Made by a program: the position numbers and the translations under genes | Notes under the pieces: model-generated | Databases searched by the model: none | Seen by the model: only the letters and a program-made list of their open reading frames with translations | What the model was told of the DNA's origin: nothing | Source of the DNA: Stappia sediminis | Lineage (GTDB): Bacteria; Pseudomonadota; Alphaproteobacteria; Rhizobiales; Stappiaceae | Reading direction: 5' to 3' | DNA: 64,000 nt | NCBI RefSeq assembly: GCF_009826895.1 | Contig: NZ_WUMV01000007.1 | Span: 248,001 to 312,000 of the forward strand | In this document: positions 51,754 to 60,916 of the stretch, piece after piece | Layout: every line of letters begins with the position of its first letter | Position numbering within the stretch: the stretch's first letter is position 1

Positions 51754-52674
51754 ATGAATATACGCGGGCTGGACCTGAACCTGCTGCTCGTCTTCGAGGC
51801 GATCTATTCCACCGGCAACATCTCGCGGGCGGCGGAACAGCTGGACCTGAGCCAGCCTGCGATGTCCAACGCTCTGGCGCGGCTGCGAAAGCAGCTCGAC
51901 GATCAATTGTTCGTCAGAAGCGGAAACGGCGTCATCCCGACCTCGCGCGGGGAAGAGATCATCCAGCCGATCCGCAAGGCCCTTGCCACGATCCGAGAGG
52001 GAATCGGCGCGGATGCGGCATTCGATCCGCAGGCCTCCAGGCGCCACTTCCGTCTCATCGTGGCCGACCCGCTGGAGCGTATCGTGATGTCGCGGCTCCT
52101 GTGGTCCGTGGGCCCGCAAGCCCAAATCACCTTTGAATTGCTTCCCGTGCCCTGCATGAACGTGGAAGAGGCCCTTCTTGGCGGCAAGGCCGACATGGCC
52201 GTGTTCCTGATGCCAGGCCACTATTCCGAGCTTCATGACCAGCCGCTCTGTCCGGTCGATCTTGTCGTTCTGGCGCGTAACGGCCATCCCAGAATCGACG
52301 GTTCGATCACGCGAGAGGTTTTCATGGACGAGCGGCGCATCGCCATGAACCTGACGCCGGGCAAGGTGTCGAATTCCGAGAAGGTGACCGACTGGCGCCA
52401 TGCCTGGAAGCACAAGGTCTGCGAAGTCTACAAGATCAGTTCGATCGCGCAGCTCGTGGCGGAAACCGACCTGATCGGCGTGGTCCCGCGCATCTATGCC
52501 GCGCAGGTCGCGCAAGCCTACGGGCTGCAGGTTATCCCGCTGCCGATACAGGGCAGCAACCAGCAATATCATATGATCTGGCACAAGCGGTTCGACACCG
52601 ACAAGGGTCACGTCTGGCTGCGCGAACTAGCAGGCACGGCCGTCGCCGAAGCTTATGAAAGCCTTGTCAGCTGA
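51754..52674 (+). CDS. LysR family transcriptional regulator (NodD/LinR-like)
   Basis: A 306-residue LysR protein. Residues 1-65 are the winged helix (LDLNLLLVFEAIYSTGNISRAAEQL, LSQPAMSNALARLRKQLDDQLFVRSG), and the rest is a substrate-binding-type effector domain. The start MNIRGLDLNLLLVFEAI matches the NodD/LinR/PcpR branch. It is divergent from the autotransporter gene, with a perfect dyad next to its ATG. Its 3' end overlaps that of the convergent MFS gene by 8 bases. Targets are not certain: autotransporter, itself, or the MFS gene. Confidence 0.92.
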   Translation: MNIRGLDLNLLLVFEAIYSTGNISRAAEQLDLSQPAMSNALARLRKQLDDQLFVRSGNGVIPTSRGEEIIQPIRKALATIREGIGADAAFDPQASRRHFRLIVADPLERIVMSRLLWSVGPQAQITFELLPVPCMNVEEALLGGKADMAVFLMPGHYSELHDQPLCPVDLVVLARNGHPRIDGSITREVFMDERRIAMNLTPGKVSNSEKVTDWRHAWKHKVCEVYKISSIAQLVAETDLIGVVPRIYAAQVAQAYGLQVIPLPIQGSNQQYHMIWHKRFDTDKGHVWLRELAGTAVAEAYESLVS

Positions 52675-53920
52675 TCGTCCGCATCGCCTTCCAGTAAAAC
52701 CATGCTCCCGCCACTCCCACGGCCTGGATGACGGCCAGCGACACGCCGAGCGAACGGCTGCCGAAACCTGAAAATATCGTGTCGCTGGCAAGGCCGACCA
52801 CCGTCGGTCCCATACCCACACCGACAAGGTTGAACGCGAAAATGAAGATCGCCGTCGCCATCGGCCGCATGTGCGACGGGATGCGCGAATGCAGGAAGAC
52901 GAAGGTCGGCGCCCAGAAAATGCCGGCGAACAGCGTCGCAACGACGAGGCAGCCAAGCGCCGGCGGCCGGCTTTCCAGAAGGAGAAAGCCGAGGATAAAC
53001 GGTTTGGCCGCCAGCAAGCCCGCCACGGCGATGCCGAGCCGCCATCGCGGGTCGGATGTTCCCAGCCGGTCCGCCACCCGCCCGCTGAACCACGTGCCGA
53101 GTCCCCCGCCGATGCCGACCGAAAGCGCCAGGAAAATTCCGGCCTGAGCCTGGCTCAGGCCAAGAGCGCGGATGGCGAATGTCGGCGTCCATGCAAGCGC
53201 GCCGAAGGTCACCACGCCGGTCAGCGAAATGGCGAATAACGCGCATCGAAGGCCGGGATCGTCGAAGATCGCCCTGGACGTCGCGATGAATAGCGATCGG
53301 TTCTGCTCGCCCGCCTTGACGGATATGTCCCTTTCCGGTTCCCGCACGGTGAACCGCAGCAAGAACGCCAGCAGGATGCCCGGTACGCCGGCGACGACAA
53401 AGGCCCAACGCCAGCCGAATTCCTGGCCGACTATACCCCCGATCAGGAATGCCAGCAGAATGCCGATATTGCCGCCGGAAACGAAAGTCGCCATCGCCGA
53501 CGTCCTCTTCTCCGGCGGATAGAGATCCGTGATCATGGAATGAGCCGGGGCAACGCCACCCGCCTCGCCGATCCCGACGCCGATCCGCGCAAGCGCCAGA
53601 TGAGTGAAATTCTGTGCGCCGGCTGTGGCGGCCGTCAGGCCGCTCCACGCAATGAGAGAAAGCGAAATTATGTTTCGCCGGTTCCCCCGTGCCGCAAGTC
53701 TGGCTATGGGCAGGCCGAACGCCCCGAAGACGACGGCGAACGCGAGGCCCGACAGGATGCCGAGTTTCGTGTCCGACAGGTCGAACTCCTGTCCGATCGC
53801 TTCGAGCGTGATACCGAGGATTTGCCGATCGAGCTGATTGATCGCAAACACTGCCGTCAGCAGTGACAGCGTATAGCCTTTTGACACGATGTGGTCGTCC
53901 TTGCATCCGTGTGAAAGCAT
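52667..53920 (-). CDS. MFS transporter (spinster-like family)
   Basis: A 417-residue twelve-span major facilitator protein: LDRQILGITLEAIGQEFDLSDTKLGILSGLAFAVVFGAFGLPIARLAARGNRRNI forms spans one and two with the A-motif-like loop, followed by ARIGVGIGEAGGVAPAHSMI. The group is annotated as spinster-like or aromatic-acid/drug carriers; the substrate is unknown. The start is uncertain: ATG 53920 is used, GTG 53944 is possible, and GTG 53887 has the best ribosome site (AAGGA, spacing 8) and gives the short N-terminus normal for this group. It overlaps the lysR 3' end. Confidence 0.88.
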   Translation of the reverse strand: MLSHGCKDDHIVSKGYTLSLLTAVFAINQLDRQILGITLEAIGQEFDLSDTKLGILSGLAFAVVFGAFGLPIARLAARGNRRNIISLSLIAWSGLTAATAGAQNFTHLALARIGVGIGEAGGVAPAHSMITDLYPPEKRTSAMATFVSGGNIGILLAFLIGGIVGQEFGWRWAFVVAGVPGILLAFLLRFTVREPERDISVKAGEQNRSLFIATSRAIFDDPGLRCALFAISLTGVVTFGALAWTPTFAIRALGLSQAQAGIFLALSVGIGGGLGTWFSGRVADRLGTSDPRWRLGIAVAGLLAAKPFILGFLLLESRPPALGCLVVATLFAGIFWAPTFVFLHSRIPSHMRPMATAIFIFAFNLVGVGMGPTVVGLASDTIFSGFGSRSLGVSLAVIQAVGVAGAWFYWKAMRTIS

Positions 53921-54044
53921 CGCTCGCGCAAAATCTGAAGCCACGCTTCACGCGGACTGACCGGTATCGCTCTTCAACCGCAATTCAATCCTGCTTGAAA
54001 CCAACATGCCGGCCGGATCTGGTTCTCTCGCCTGGTGCTTCGAT

Positions 54045-55886
54045 CTAGCCTTCGACCTCCCAGACAAGGTGACGGCCGCCCAGATCGCGGACCCTCGTTT
54101 GCGGCGGCACGTAGTCGAGCGGATGCACGGGGCTCGGCAGATCTTCCGCCTTGGCAACGAAGTCGCGGCGCGGCCTGTGCGGGTCGGCCACGGGAACGGC
54201 CTCGATCAGCTTTTTCGTATAGGAATGCTGCGGATTCTCGAAGATATGGCGCCGCGAGCCCATCTCGACGAAACGCCCCATGTACATCACCGCGACCCGG
54301 TGGCTGATCTGCTCGACCACCGCCATGTCGTGAGAGATGAACAGATAGGAAATACCGGTCTCGTCCTGGATGTCCTGCAGAAGATCAAGCACCTGCGCCT
54401 GGATGGAGACATCGAGGGCGGCGACGGATTCGTCGGCGACGATCAGCTTCGGCGAGAGCGACAGCGCCCGGGCAATGCAGATGCGCTGGCGCTGGCCGCC
54501 CGAAAACTCGTGCGGATAGCGCCGCATCTGGTCCGGCGACAGGCCGACGCGCTCCAGCAGGTAGGCGACGCGCTCGTTCAGTTCGCTGCCTTGCGCGAGG
54601 CCATGAATGACCAGCGGCTCGGCGACGATATCGCCCACCCGCATGCGCGCGTCGAGCGATGCATAGGGGTCTTGAAAGATCATCTGCACGTCGCGCAGCA
54701 CCGGGCGCATCGCCTTCGCACCGAGGCCCCGCGTCGAGCGGCCGTTGACCTTCACATCCCCCTGCCAGGGAATGAGGTTCAGGAGCGCCTTGCCGGTGGT
54801 GGACTTGCCGCACCCGGATTCGCCCACCAGAGACAGCGTCTCGCCTCTGCCGACGGTGAAGGAAATCCCCTCCACCGCATGCACGCGGCTGACGGGCCTT
54901 TGCAGTATGCCGCCCCTGATGTCGAAGCGCACGGTAAGGTCCCGCACTTCCACCATCGGCGCCTCATCGGCGGCCTTCGCTTGCGCGGCTTCCGCCCCCT
55001 TGGCGCGTTTGGGCGCGTCGGTCCCGGTCATCTCGCCGAGCCTTGGAACCGCGGCGAGAAGCTTGCGCGTGTAATCCTCTCGCGGATTATCGAAAACCTC
55101 GGCCGAGCTGCCGTGCTCCACGCGCCTGCCATGTTTCATCACCAGAACCTGATCGGCCATTTCGGCCACCACACCCATGTCGTGGGTGATCATCATCACG
55201 GCGATGCCGTGATCCACCTGCAGCTTGCGGATCAGCGCCAGGATCTGCGCCTGAACCGTCACGTCGAGCGCGGTGGTCGGCTCATCGGCGATCAGGATCT
55301 TCGAATGCTGCGCGAGCGCCATGGCGATGACGATGCGCTGTCGCATGCCGCCGGAAAGTTCGTGCGGATACTGCTCCAGCCGCCGTCGCGGCTCGGGGAT
55401 CTGCACCTGATCGAGAAGCTCGAGCGCACGCGCGCCGGCGGCACGCCCGGCAAGCTCGCCGTGCGCCGTGATCGCCCCCTTGAGCTGCGTGCCGATGGAG
55501 AGCACCGGATTGAGCGAGGTCATCGGCTCCTGGAAGATCATGCCGATCTTGCGGCCGCGCACCTGCCTCATCCGGCTTTCCGGCAGGGTCAACAGATCCT
55601 CGCCGTCGAGCATCGCGCTCCCGCCGGCGATTCGCGCCATGGGCCTTGGCAGGAGTTGCATCAGGGCAAGCGCCGTCATCGACTTGCCGGAGCCGCTTTC
55701 GCCGGCGATGCAAAGCGTGCGTCCCTCCGGCAGGTCGAAGGACAGCCGGTCGACGACGAGCTTCGGCCCATCCGGTGTCGCGACCTGTACGCTCAAGTCG
55801 TTGACGGCAAGCGAAGTCGTCGCCGTCGCGTCCGCACCGCCGTTCGTTTCCCGCTTCCACGGTTCCTTTTGATGGGATTGATTCAT
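54045..55886 (-). CDS. Peptide/nickel-type ABC transporter, fused double ATPase (DppD-DppF)
   Basis: A 613-residue chain with two complete oligopeptide-type ATPases. Domain 1: Walker A GESGSGKSM, signature [16 protein letters not shown], Walker B ILIADEPTTALDV. Domain 2: GESGCGKST, EFSGGQRQRICIARAL, LIVADESVAALDV. The second Walker B reads ADES where ADEP is usual. ATG 55886 lies 2 bases after the acetamidase stop; longer frames would begin inside that gene. It energises the DppBC-like permeases encoded upstream in the same operon. Last gene; no clear terminator follows. Confidence 0.92.
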   Translation of the reverse strand: MNQSHQKEPWKRETNGGADATATTSLAVNDLSVQVATPDGPKLVVDRLSFDLPEGRTLCIAGESGSGKSMTALALMQLLPRPMARIAGGSAMLDGEDLLTLPESRMRQVRGRKIGMIFQEPMTSLNPVLSIGTQLKGAITAHGELAGRAAGARALELLDQVQIPEPRRRLEQYPHELSGGMRQRIVIAMALAQHSKILIADEPTTALDVTVQAQILALIRKLQVDHGIAVMMITHDMGVVAEMADQVLVMKHGRRVEHGSSAEVFDNPREDYTRKLLAAVPRLGEMTGTDAPKRAKGAEAAQAKAADEAPMVEVRDLTVRFDIRGGILQRPVSRVHAVEGISFTVGRGETLSLVGESGCGKSTTGKALLNLIPWQGDVKVNGRSTRGLGAKAMRPVLRDVQMIFQDPYASLDARMRVGDIVAEPLVIHGLAQGSELNERVAYLLERVGLSPDQMRRYPHEFSGGQRQRICIARALSLSPKLIVADESVAALDVSIQAQVLDLLQDIQDETGISYLFISHDMAVVEQISHRVAVMYMGRFVEMGSRRHIFENPQHSYTKKLIEAVPVADPHRPRRDFVAKAEDLPSPVHPLDYVPPQTRVRDLGGRHLVWEVEG

Positions 55887-55888
55887 CG

Positions 55889-56833
55889 TCAGGAAAATAC
55901 GATCCGCGGAAAATAGAAGGACACGACCCAGTTCGGCTGGTCGACGATCTCGCTGATGCGCAGATCCCCGCACACCGAGCACAGCATGTAGGCATCCTCC
56001 GGCGTGAGGCCACGCGTGGCGCATAGAAAATCGATCATCCCCGAAACAGCCGCCCTCGCGCCTTCCATCAGGTCGGACCCGATGCCTGTCGTCACCTCGT
56101 AGCCCTCGCCGTCGAGGTGACGGGTCACGGGACCGGGCGTGGTGAAGCGCGGCATGGCGAGGTTGGCATCCTTCACCAGATCCAGTTTGAGCGCGACATT
56201 CATCGGGCTTTCAATGGCGGTTCCGCACACTTCCCCGTCGCCCTGGGCGGCATGAGTGTCGCCGATGGAAAAAAGCCCTCCTTCGACTTCGACAGGCAGA
56301 TAGAGCGTGCTGCCGGCGGAAAGATCGCGGATGTCGAGATTGCCGCCCACGCGCCGCGGCGGAACAACGGAATGCAAGCCCGGCTCGGCCGGAGCGAGAC
56401 CTATGGTCCCCGCGAAGGGTTTCAGCGGCACCCGCCCATGGCTGCCGAAAGCAGCCGGAGCAAGGCCGTCTGCGTCATAGCTCCACAGGTTCAGCGCAGG
56501 ATCCTTGAACTGGTCGGCCAATAGCCCGAAGCCGGGAATATTGGCCGTCCAGCCGAAACCGGAAGGCTTGAAGGAGAGGATCTCTACCTTCAGTGCGTCT
56601 CCCGGTTTCGCCCCATCCACAAAGATGGGGCCGGTTACCGGATTGACCTTGGAAAAGTCGAGCGTGGCGATGTCCTCGGCGGTGCTGTCCGGCGTGAAAT
56701 GGCCGGATCCGGAATCGAGACACTCGAATTCAAGGCTCGTGCCGGGCGACACCGTCTCGACGGGCGGGATCGAACGATCCCACCCGAAGTGACTGTGGCG
56801 TCCGTGGATCGTGTAATCGCACTTACTGCACAT
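55889..56833 (-). CDS. fmdA: Acetamidase/formamidase family amidohydrolase
   Basis: A 314-residue FmdA/AmdA-type amidase, the usual size, hydrolysing small aliphatic amides to ammonia and acid in the cytoplasm. Features: HGRHSHFGWDRSIPPVETVSPG, DGAKPGDALKVEIL, GFGWTANIPGFG, GDTHAAQGDGEVCGTAIE and the C-terminal DAYMLCSVCGDLRISEIVD. It starts at ATG 56833, overlapping the end of the upstream binding-protein gene by 11 bases; an ATG at 56842 is the alternative. Amide sensor, antiterminator and ABC transporter genes in the same operon support an amide substrate, but which amide is not shown. Confidence 0.92.
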   Translation of the reverse strand: MCSKCDYTIHGRHSHFGWDRSIPPVETVSPGTSLEFECLDSGSGHFTPDSTAEDIATLDFSKVNPVTGPIFVDGAKPGDALKVEILSFKPSGFGWTANIPGFGLLADQFKDPALNLWSYDADGLAPAAFGSHGRVPLKPFAGTIGLAPAEPGLHSVVPPRRVGGNLDIRDLSAGSTLYLPVEVEGGLFSIGDTHAAQGDGEVCGTAIESPMNVALKLDLVKDANLAMPRFTTPGPVTRHLDGEGYEVTTGIGSDLMEGARAAVSGMIDFLCATRGLTPEDAYMLCSVCGDLRISEIVDQPNWVVSFYFPRIVFS

Positions 56834-58451
56834 CTTTGGCATAGACCTCGTCATAGTGGACGGGAATGTGCACCGGATCGACGAACAGCCTGTCGTCGCC
56901 GCCGATACGCCCGGAGCGGATGGTGAACCGCTCCTCGTTGAAGACCGGCGCCCAGGGTGCATCTTCCATCACCTTGAGATAGATGTCGCGCCACATGGCT
57001 TCACGCTCGCCCGCCTTGTCCGGATCGACCATGGAATCGGCTTCCGCCGCCTTCGCGTCGAGGTCCGCATTGCAGTACCAGGCCCAGTTCCAGCCACCGG
57101 GAACCGCTCCGGCGCACCCAAGGATCGGGCCGTAGAAATTGGAGGGGTCGGGGAAATCGGCTATCCATGCCATGCCGCCGGACCAGATCATCGGCGCCTG
57201 GTCTTTCTCGCCGCCGGCGGCGATGACATTGGCCTGGGCGAGAGACTTGATCGCGGCATTGATGCCGATGGCCTTCAGGTCCTGCTGGATCGCCTGGGCG
57301 ATGCGCGGCTGCGGATCGGTGTTCGCGACATAGAGTTCGGTGTCGAACCCGTCCGCGAGGCCAGCGTCCGCAAGCAGCTTTCTGGCCGCTTCCGGGTCAT
57401 GGCCATAGCCTTTGTAGTCCGCCGCATAGCCCGGCATCGACGGCGGCAGCGGCTGATTGGCGGCAACCGCCCGGCCGTTGATGATACGCAGGATCCGGTC
57501 CTTGTTGATCGCCATGTTGACGGCCTGGCGCACCTCGACCTTGTCGAACGGCGCGATCGTCACATTCATCGTCACATAGCCCGTATGCAACTGGCCGCCC
57601 TGAATGATCAGGTCCTTGAACTCGGGATCGTTCTTGACCTCGATGAACTTGGCCGGGGGAATGCCGTCGCCGGGCACGTCGACTTCGCCGTTCTGCAGGC
57701 GCAGCAGCGCCACCACCGGCTCCTGCCCGACTTCGAAGACGATCTGGTCGAGCTTCGGCACGCCCGCGTTCCAATAATCCTCGAAACGCTCGAACACGAG
57801 CCGCTGTCCGAGTGTCCATTCCGACAGCTTGAAGGCGCCGGAGCCGACCGGGTGCTTGCCGAAGTCGGCACCGTATTTCTCGACTTCCTCCTTGGGGACC
57901 ACATGCGCGAAGTTCAACGCCAGCACATGAAGGAACGTGGCGTCGGGCCTCGACAGCTCGAACCTGATCGTGTGCGGATCGACGACGGTAATGCCCGAGA
58001 GCCCGTCGGCATCGCCGGATGAAGCCTCTTCGAAACCCTTGATCGAACCGAAGAAACCGGCGCCCGGACTTTGCGTTTCGGGGTTGACCGTCCGTTCGAT
58101 GGAATATTTGACGTCCTCGGCCGTCAGCGCGCGGCCGTTGTGGAACTTCACGCCGTCGCGCAGCTTGAAGGTGAAGACCGTACCGTCCTCGGAGATTTCA
58201 TAGGATTCGGCGATTTCGGGGCGCAACTCCGTGGTGCCGGGCTGATAGTCCATCAGCCCGTCGAACAACGACTTGATCATCGACCAGTTCTGCCAGTCGT
58301 AGCCGATCGCCGGATCGAGCGTCGATACGTCGTCCTTGTAGGTGACGGTCATCGAACCGCCCTGCTTGATTTCCTCCGCCGAACTTGGCGACAGGCCGGA
58401 AAAGACGGTCAAGGCGGCGGCGGCAACGCCAGCCAGCAGCAGGTTTCTCAT
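56823..58451 (-). CDS. ABC transporter periplasmic solute-binding protein (peptide/nickel family)
   Basis: A 542-residue family 5 (DppA/OppA) binder with signal peptide about 1-25 (ending SPSSA-E). Features: TVTYKDDVSTLDPAIGYDWQN, FKLRDGVKFHNGRALTAEDVKYS, PVGSGAFKLSEW and ARKLLADAGLADGF. ATG 58451 is chosen for the AAGGAACAG upstream and the signal peptide. Family members often bind peptides, but operon context with an amidase and amide sensor suggests an amide or amide-containing compound. The amidase start overlaps its last codons. Confidence 0.93.
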   Translation of the reverse strand: MRNLLLAGVAAAALTVFSGLSPSSAEEIKQGGSMTVTYKDDVSTLDPAIGYDWQNWSMIKSLFDGLMDYQPGTTELRPEIAESYEISEDGTVFTFKLRDGVKFHNGRALTAEDVKYSIERTVNPETQSPGAGFFGSIKGFEEASSGDADGLSGITVVDPHTIRFELSRPDATFLHVLALNFAHVVPKEEVEKYGADFGKHPVGSGAFKLSEWTLGQRLVFERFEDYWNAGVPKLDQIVFEVGQEPVVALLRLQNGEVDVPGDGIPPAKFIEVKNDPEFKDLIIQGGQLHTGYVTMNVTIAPFDKVEVRQAVNMAINKDRILRIINGRAVAANQPLPPSMPGYAADYKGYGHDPEAARKLLADAGLADGFDTELYVANTDPQPRIAQAIQQDLKAIGINAAIKSLAQANVIAAGGEKDQAPMIWSGGMAWIADFPDPSNFYGPILGCAGAVPGGWNWAWYCNADLDAKAAEADSMVDPDKAGEREAMWRDIYLKVMEDAPWAPVFNEERFTIRSGRIGGDDRLFVDPVHIPVHYDEVYAKDVQ

Positions 58452-58509
58452 CTTGGCTGTTCCTTTCTCTGGTTTCTGCGCTTTCTTGGCATTGGTTCTC
58501 CAGCGCACA

Positions 58510-59430
58510 TCAGCGCAGCTTGATGCGCGGGTCGATCAGGGGCGTTACGAGATCGGCCAGAAGATTGCCGAGCACGATGGCGCATGCGGAAACGAGGGTG
58601 ACGCCCATGATGATGGGGATGTCGACGCGCTGAATCGCCTGCCAGGCAAGCTGACCGATGCCCGGCCAGCCGAAGACGCTCTCCACCACGACGATGCCGG
58701 ACATGAACAGGCCGATGTCGATGCCGATCATGGCGACGATCGGCAGAATGGCGTTGGGCATGGCATGGCGAAACAGCACCTTGGCGCGGCTGAGGCCGGT
58801 GGCGCGCGCGGTGCGTACATAGTCCTGCCTCAGCACGTCGATGAGCGACGAGCGCATCATCCGCGAATACCAGCCGGCGCCGAGAAAGCCGAGCGTGACC
58901 GACGGCAGCACCAGATGGACGAACGTGCCGTAGCCGCCGATGGGGAACCAGCCGAGCTTCACCGCGAACACGTAGAGGAGCAGGATGCCGATCACGAACT
59001 GCGGCGCCGATACGCCGATGAAGGACGTGATCATCAGCGCATTGTCGGTATGCGAGCCGCGCCGCAGGGCGGCGACGATGCCCATGGCGAGGCCGAAGGC
59101 GAGCTCGCAGGCGATCGCCCCGGCCATCAGCAGAAGGCTTGCCGGAAGCCGCGCCGCAATCAGCGTCGAAACCTCGGTCTTCTGCAGGTAGGAGCGGCCG
59201 AAGTCGCCCTGAAGCAGGCTAGCCAGGTACCGCAGGTACTGTTCGTAGAAGGGAAGGTTGAGGCCCAGTTGCTCGCGGATGTTCTCCACCGTTTCGGCGG
59301 TGGCGCTGCGGCCGGCGATCTGCCGCGCCGGATCGGCCGGCACGAGGTACAGCAGGATGAAGGTGACGAAGCTGATTCCGAGCAGGATGAGCGCCGTCTG
59401 GATCAACCGCCGGATGATGTAGGCCGCCAT
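58510..59430 (-). CDS. ABC transporter permease (DppB family)
   Basis: A 306-residue six-span permease with a large periplasmic loop after span one: MAAYIIRRLIQTALILLGIS, VPADPARQIAGRSATAET, and the EAA-type coupling loop YVRTARATGLSRAKVLFRHAMPNAILP. Pairs with the DppC-like subunit encoded directly upstream, which ends 1 base before this ATG. Part of the amide operon. Confidence 0.94.
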   Translation of the reverse strand: MAAYIIRRLIQTALILLGISFVTFILLYLVPADPARQIAGRSATAETVENIREQLGLNLPFYEQYLRYLASLLQGDFGRSYLQKTEVSTLIAARLPASLLLMAGAIACELAFGLAMGIVAALRRGSHTDNALMITSFIGVSAPQFVIGILLLYVFAVKLGWFPIGGYGTFVHLVLPSVTLGFLGAGWYSRMMRSSLIDVLRQDYVRTARATGLSRAKVLFRHAMPNAILPIVAMIGIDIGLFMSGIVVVESVFGWPGIGQLAWQAIQRVDIPIIMGVTLVSACAIVLGNLLADLVTPLIDPRIKLR

Positions 59431-60321
59431 TCAGTGCCTCCCCTGCTGGGTCGGGTCGAGAATGTCGCGCAATGCATCGCCCACGAGGTTGAACGCCAGG
59501 GCCAGCGCCAGGATCGCCGCGCCTGGAATGAAGACCAGCCATGGCGCCGACGTGAAATACGTCTGGTTCTCGAAGATGATGTTGCCCCAGGAAGGTGTCG
59601 GCGGCTGCACGCCGATGCCGAGGAAGGAGAGCGTCGCCTCGAGCAGCACCGTGGTCGCGATGCCGAGCGTCGCCCAGACGATGATGGTCGACAGCAGGTG
59701 CGGCAGGATGTGGCGGAACAGGATGCGGCCCGCGCCCGCGCCCATGGCGCGTTCGGCCATGACGAAATCGCGTTCGGAAAGGGACCGCGCCTCGGTGTAG
59801 ACCACCCGCGCGATCTGCACCCAGTTCACCATCGCGATCACCATCGCCACGATCCACAGGCTTGGCGTGAAGATGGCGGCCAGCACGATTGCGAGAAGCA
59901 GCGCCGGGAAGGCCATCATCAGGTCGGTGAAGCGCATCAGGACCGTGTCTGTCCATCCGCGGAAATAACCGGCGGTGATACCGATCAGCGAACCGATGAT
60001 CACGGCAATGCCGTTGGCGACCACACCGATTACGAGGGAAGTCCGCGCGCCGTAGACGAGACGGCTGAACAGATCGCGGCCGACGAGGTCGGTGCCGAAC
60101 CAGAATTGCGCGTTGGGCGGCAGCGGCGCACCCTCGATCGTCAGTCCCTCGAAGAACTGCTCATATGGGTCGAATGGCACCAGCCATGGCGCGAAGACCG
60201 CCGCCAGGACCGTCACGCAAATGACGATCAGGCCCGCCAGCGCCAGCGGCCGGCGCAGCAGCCGCGCGATGACGGACGGGTTCGCCGCCGATGCACGCGT
60301 TTCAGCGACCGTTCGTGACAT
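59431..60321 (-). CDS. ABC transporter permease (DppC family)
   Basis: A 296-residue six-span permease: N-terminal cytoplasmic tail, LALAGLIVICVTVLAAVFAPWL, the family motif FWFGTDLVGRDLFSRLVYGARTSL and EAA loop FVMAERAMGAGAGRILFRHILPHLL. ATG 60321 is chosen because GGCAGGAAGA precedes it; it lies 20 bases inside the 3' end of the antiterminator gene, so translation is coupled. Confidence 0.94.
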   Translation of the reverse strand: MSRTVAETRASAANPSVIARLLRRPLALAGLIVICVTVLAAVFAPWLVPFDPYEQFFEGLTIEGAPLPPNAQFWFGTDLVGRDLFSRLVYGARTSLVIGVVANGIAVIIGSLIGITAGYFRGWTDTVLMRFTDLMMAFPALLLAIVLAAIFTPSLWIVAMVIAMVNWVQIARVVYTEARSLSERDFVMAERAMGAGAGRILFRHILPHLLSTIIVWATLGIATTVLLEATLSFLGIGVQPPTPSWGNIIFENQTYFTSAPWLVFIPGAAILALALAFNLVGDALRDILDPTQQGRH

Positions 60322-60916
60322 TCTTCCTGCCGTCCGTTTCGGCGCCGGCAACGATCCGCTCCGCCGTATCCTCGATCGATTGTCTTTCGGCCATGGCCTT
60401 CTTTCGCAACAGGTTGAAGGCGTAGCCGGCATCGCAGTCGTGCTTGTGCATCAGCATTGCGGTGGCCTCCGCCAGCGCCTGGCGCTTCAGCAGGCGTTCT
60501 TTCAAAGAAGCGATTTCCTGCTCCTGGCTTCGCCGGCGCGTAAAGCTTTCCCTGGCCGCGACGAGAGCGCTGTAGAGGCCGGCGCTGCCGATCGGCTTGA
60601 GGAGTTGCGCGTCGGCGCCCTGGCCCATGCTCCAGGCGATGCGGCCCGGCGCCTCCGAGCCGATGAGCGCGATGATGGGCATCGGGGCGCTGCCCGCCGG
60701 CCATGGAAATTGCTCGTCGTGGCCCCTGTCGGCATCGATCAGCAGCACGTCGTAGTCCCGCATCCCGGCTTCGCGTTCGATGGCGGGCCAGGCCGCCTCG
60801 CCGGCAATGCCGATCCGCGCGCATTGCGCCAGGAGCGCTTCCACATTGTCGTGGGGCCTGTGCAGGATGAGCGCCCGCCAACCGACGAAATTGGGAGTGT
60901 GGCGCGCCGGGCTCAT
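60302..60916 (-). CDS. amiR: ANTAR-domain transcription antiterminator (AmiR-like)
   Basis: A 204-residue two-domain protein. Residues 1-120 are a pseudo-receiver (WRALILHRPHDNVEALLAQC, MPIIALIGSEAPGRIAW, GADAQLLKPIGSAGLYSAL). The coiled linker and residues about 130-195 form an ANTAR RNA-binding domain (LKERLLKRQALAEATAMLM, DAGYAFNLLRKKAMAERQSIEDTAERI). Such proteins prevent termination in leader RNAs; an intrinsic terminator lies in this operon's leader (62098-62142). The start overlaps the amiC stop by ATGA, as expected for partners that form a complex. Confidence 0.9.
   Translation of the reverse strand: MSPARHTPNFVGWRALILHRPHDNVEALLAQCARIGIAGEAAWPAIEREAGMRDYDVLLIDADRGHDEQFPWPAGSAPMPIIALIGSEAPGRIAWSMGQGADAQLLKPIGSAGLYSALVAARESFTRRRSQEQEIASLKERLLKRQALAEATAMLMHKHDCDAGYAFNLLRKKAMAERQSIEDTAERIVAGAETDGRKNVTNGR

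Noticed and set aside
54006-55916. 636-codon plus-strand frame antisense to the fused ATPase
   Set aside because: Low-complexity, His/Arg/Leu-rich translation with no motif; the minus strand encodes two intact ATPase domains.
58342-60318. 658-codon plus-strand frame antisense to the binder start and permeases
   Set aside because: Mirror of hydrophobic coding sequence; extreme charge and no family signal.
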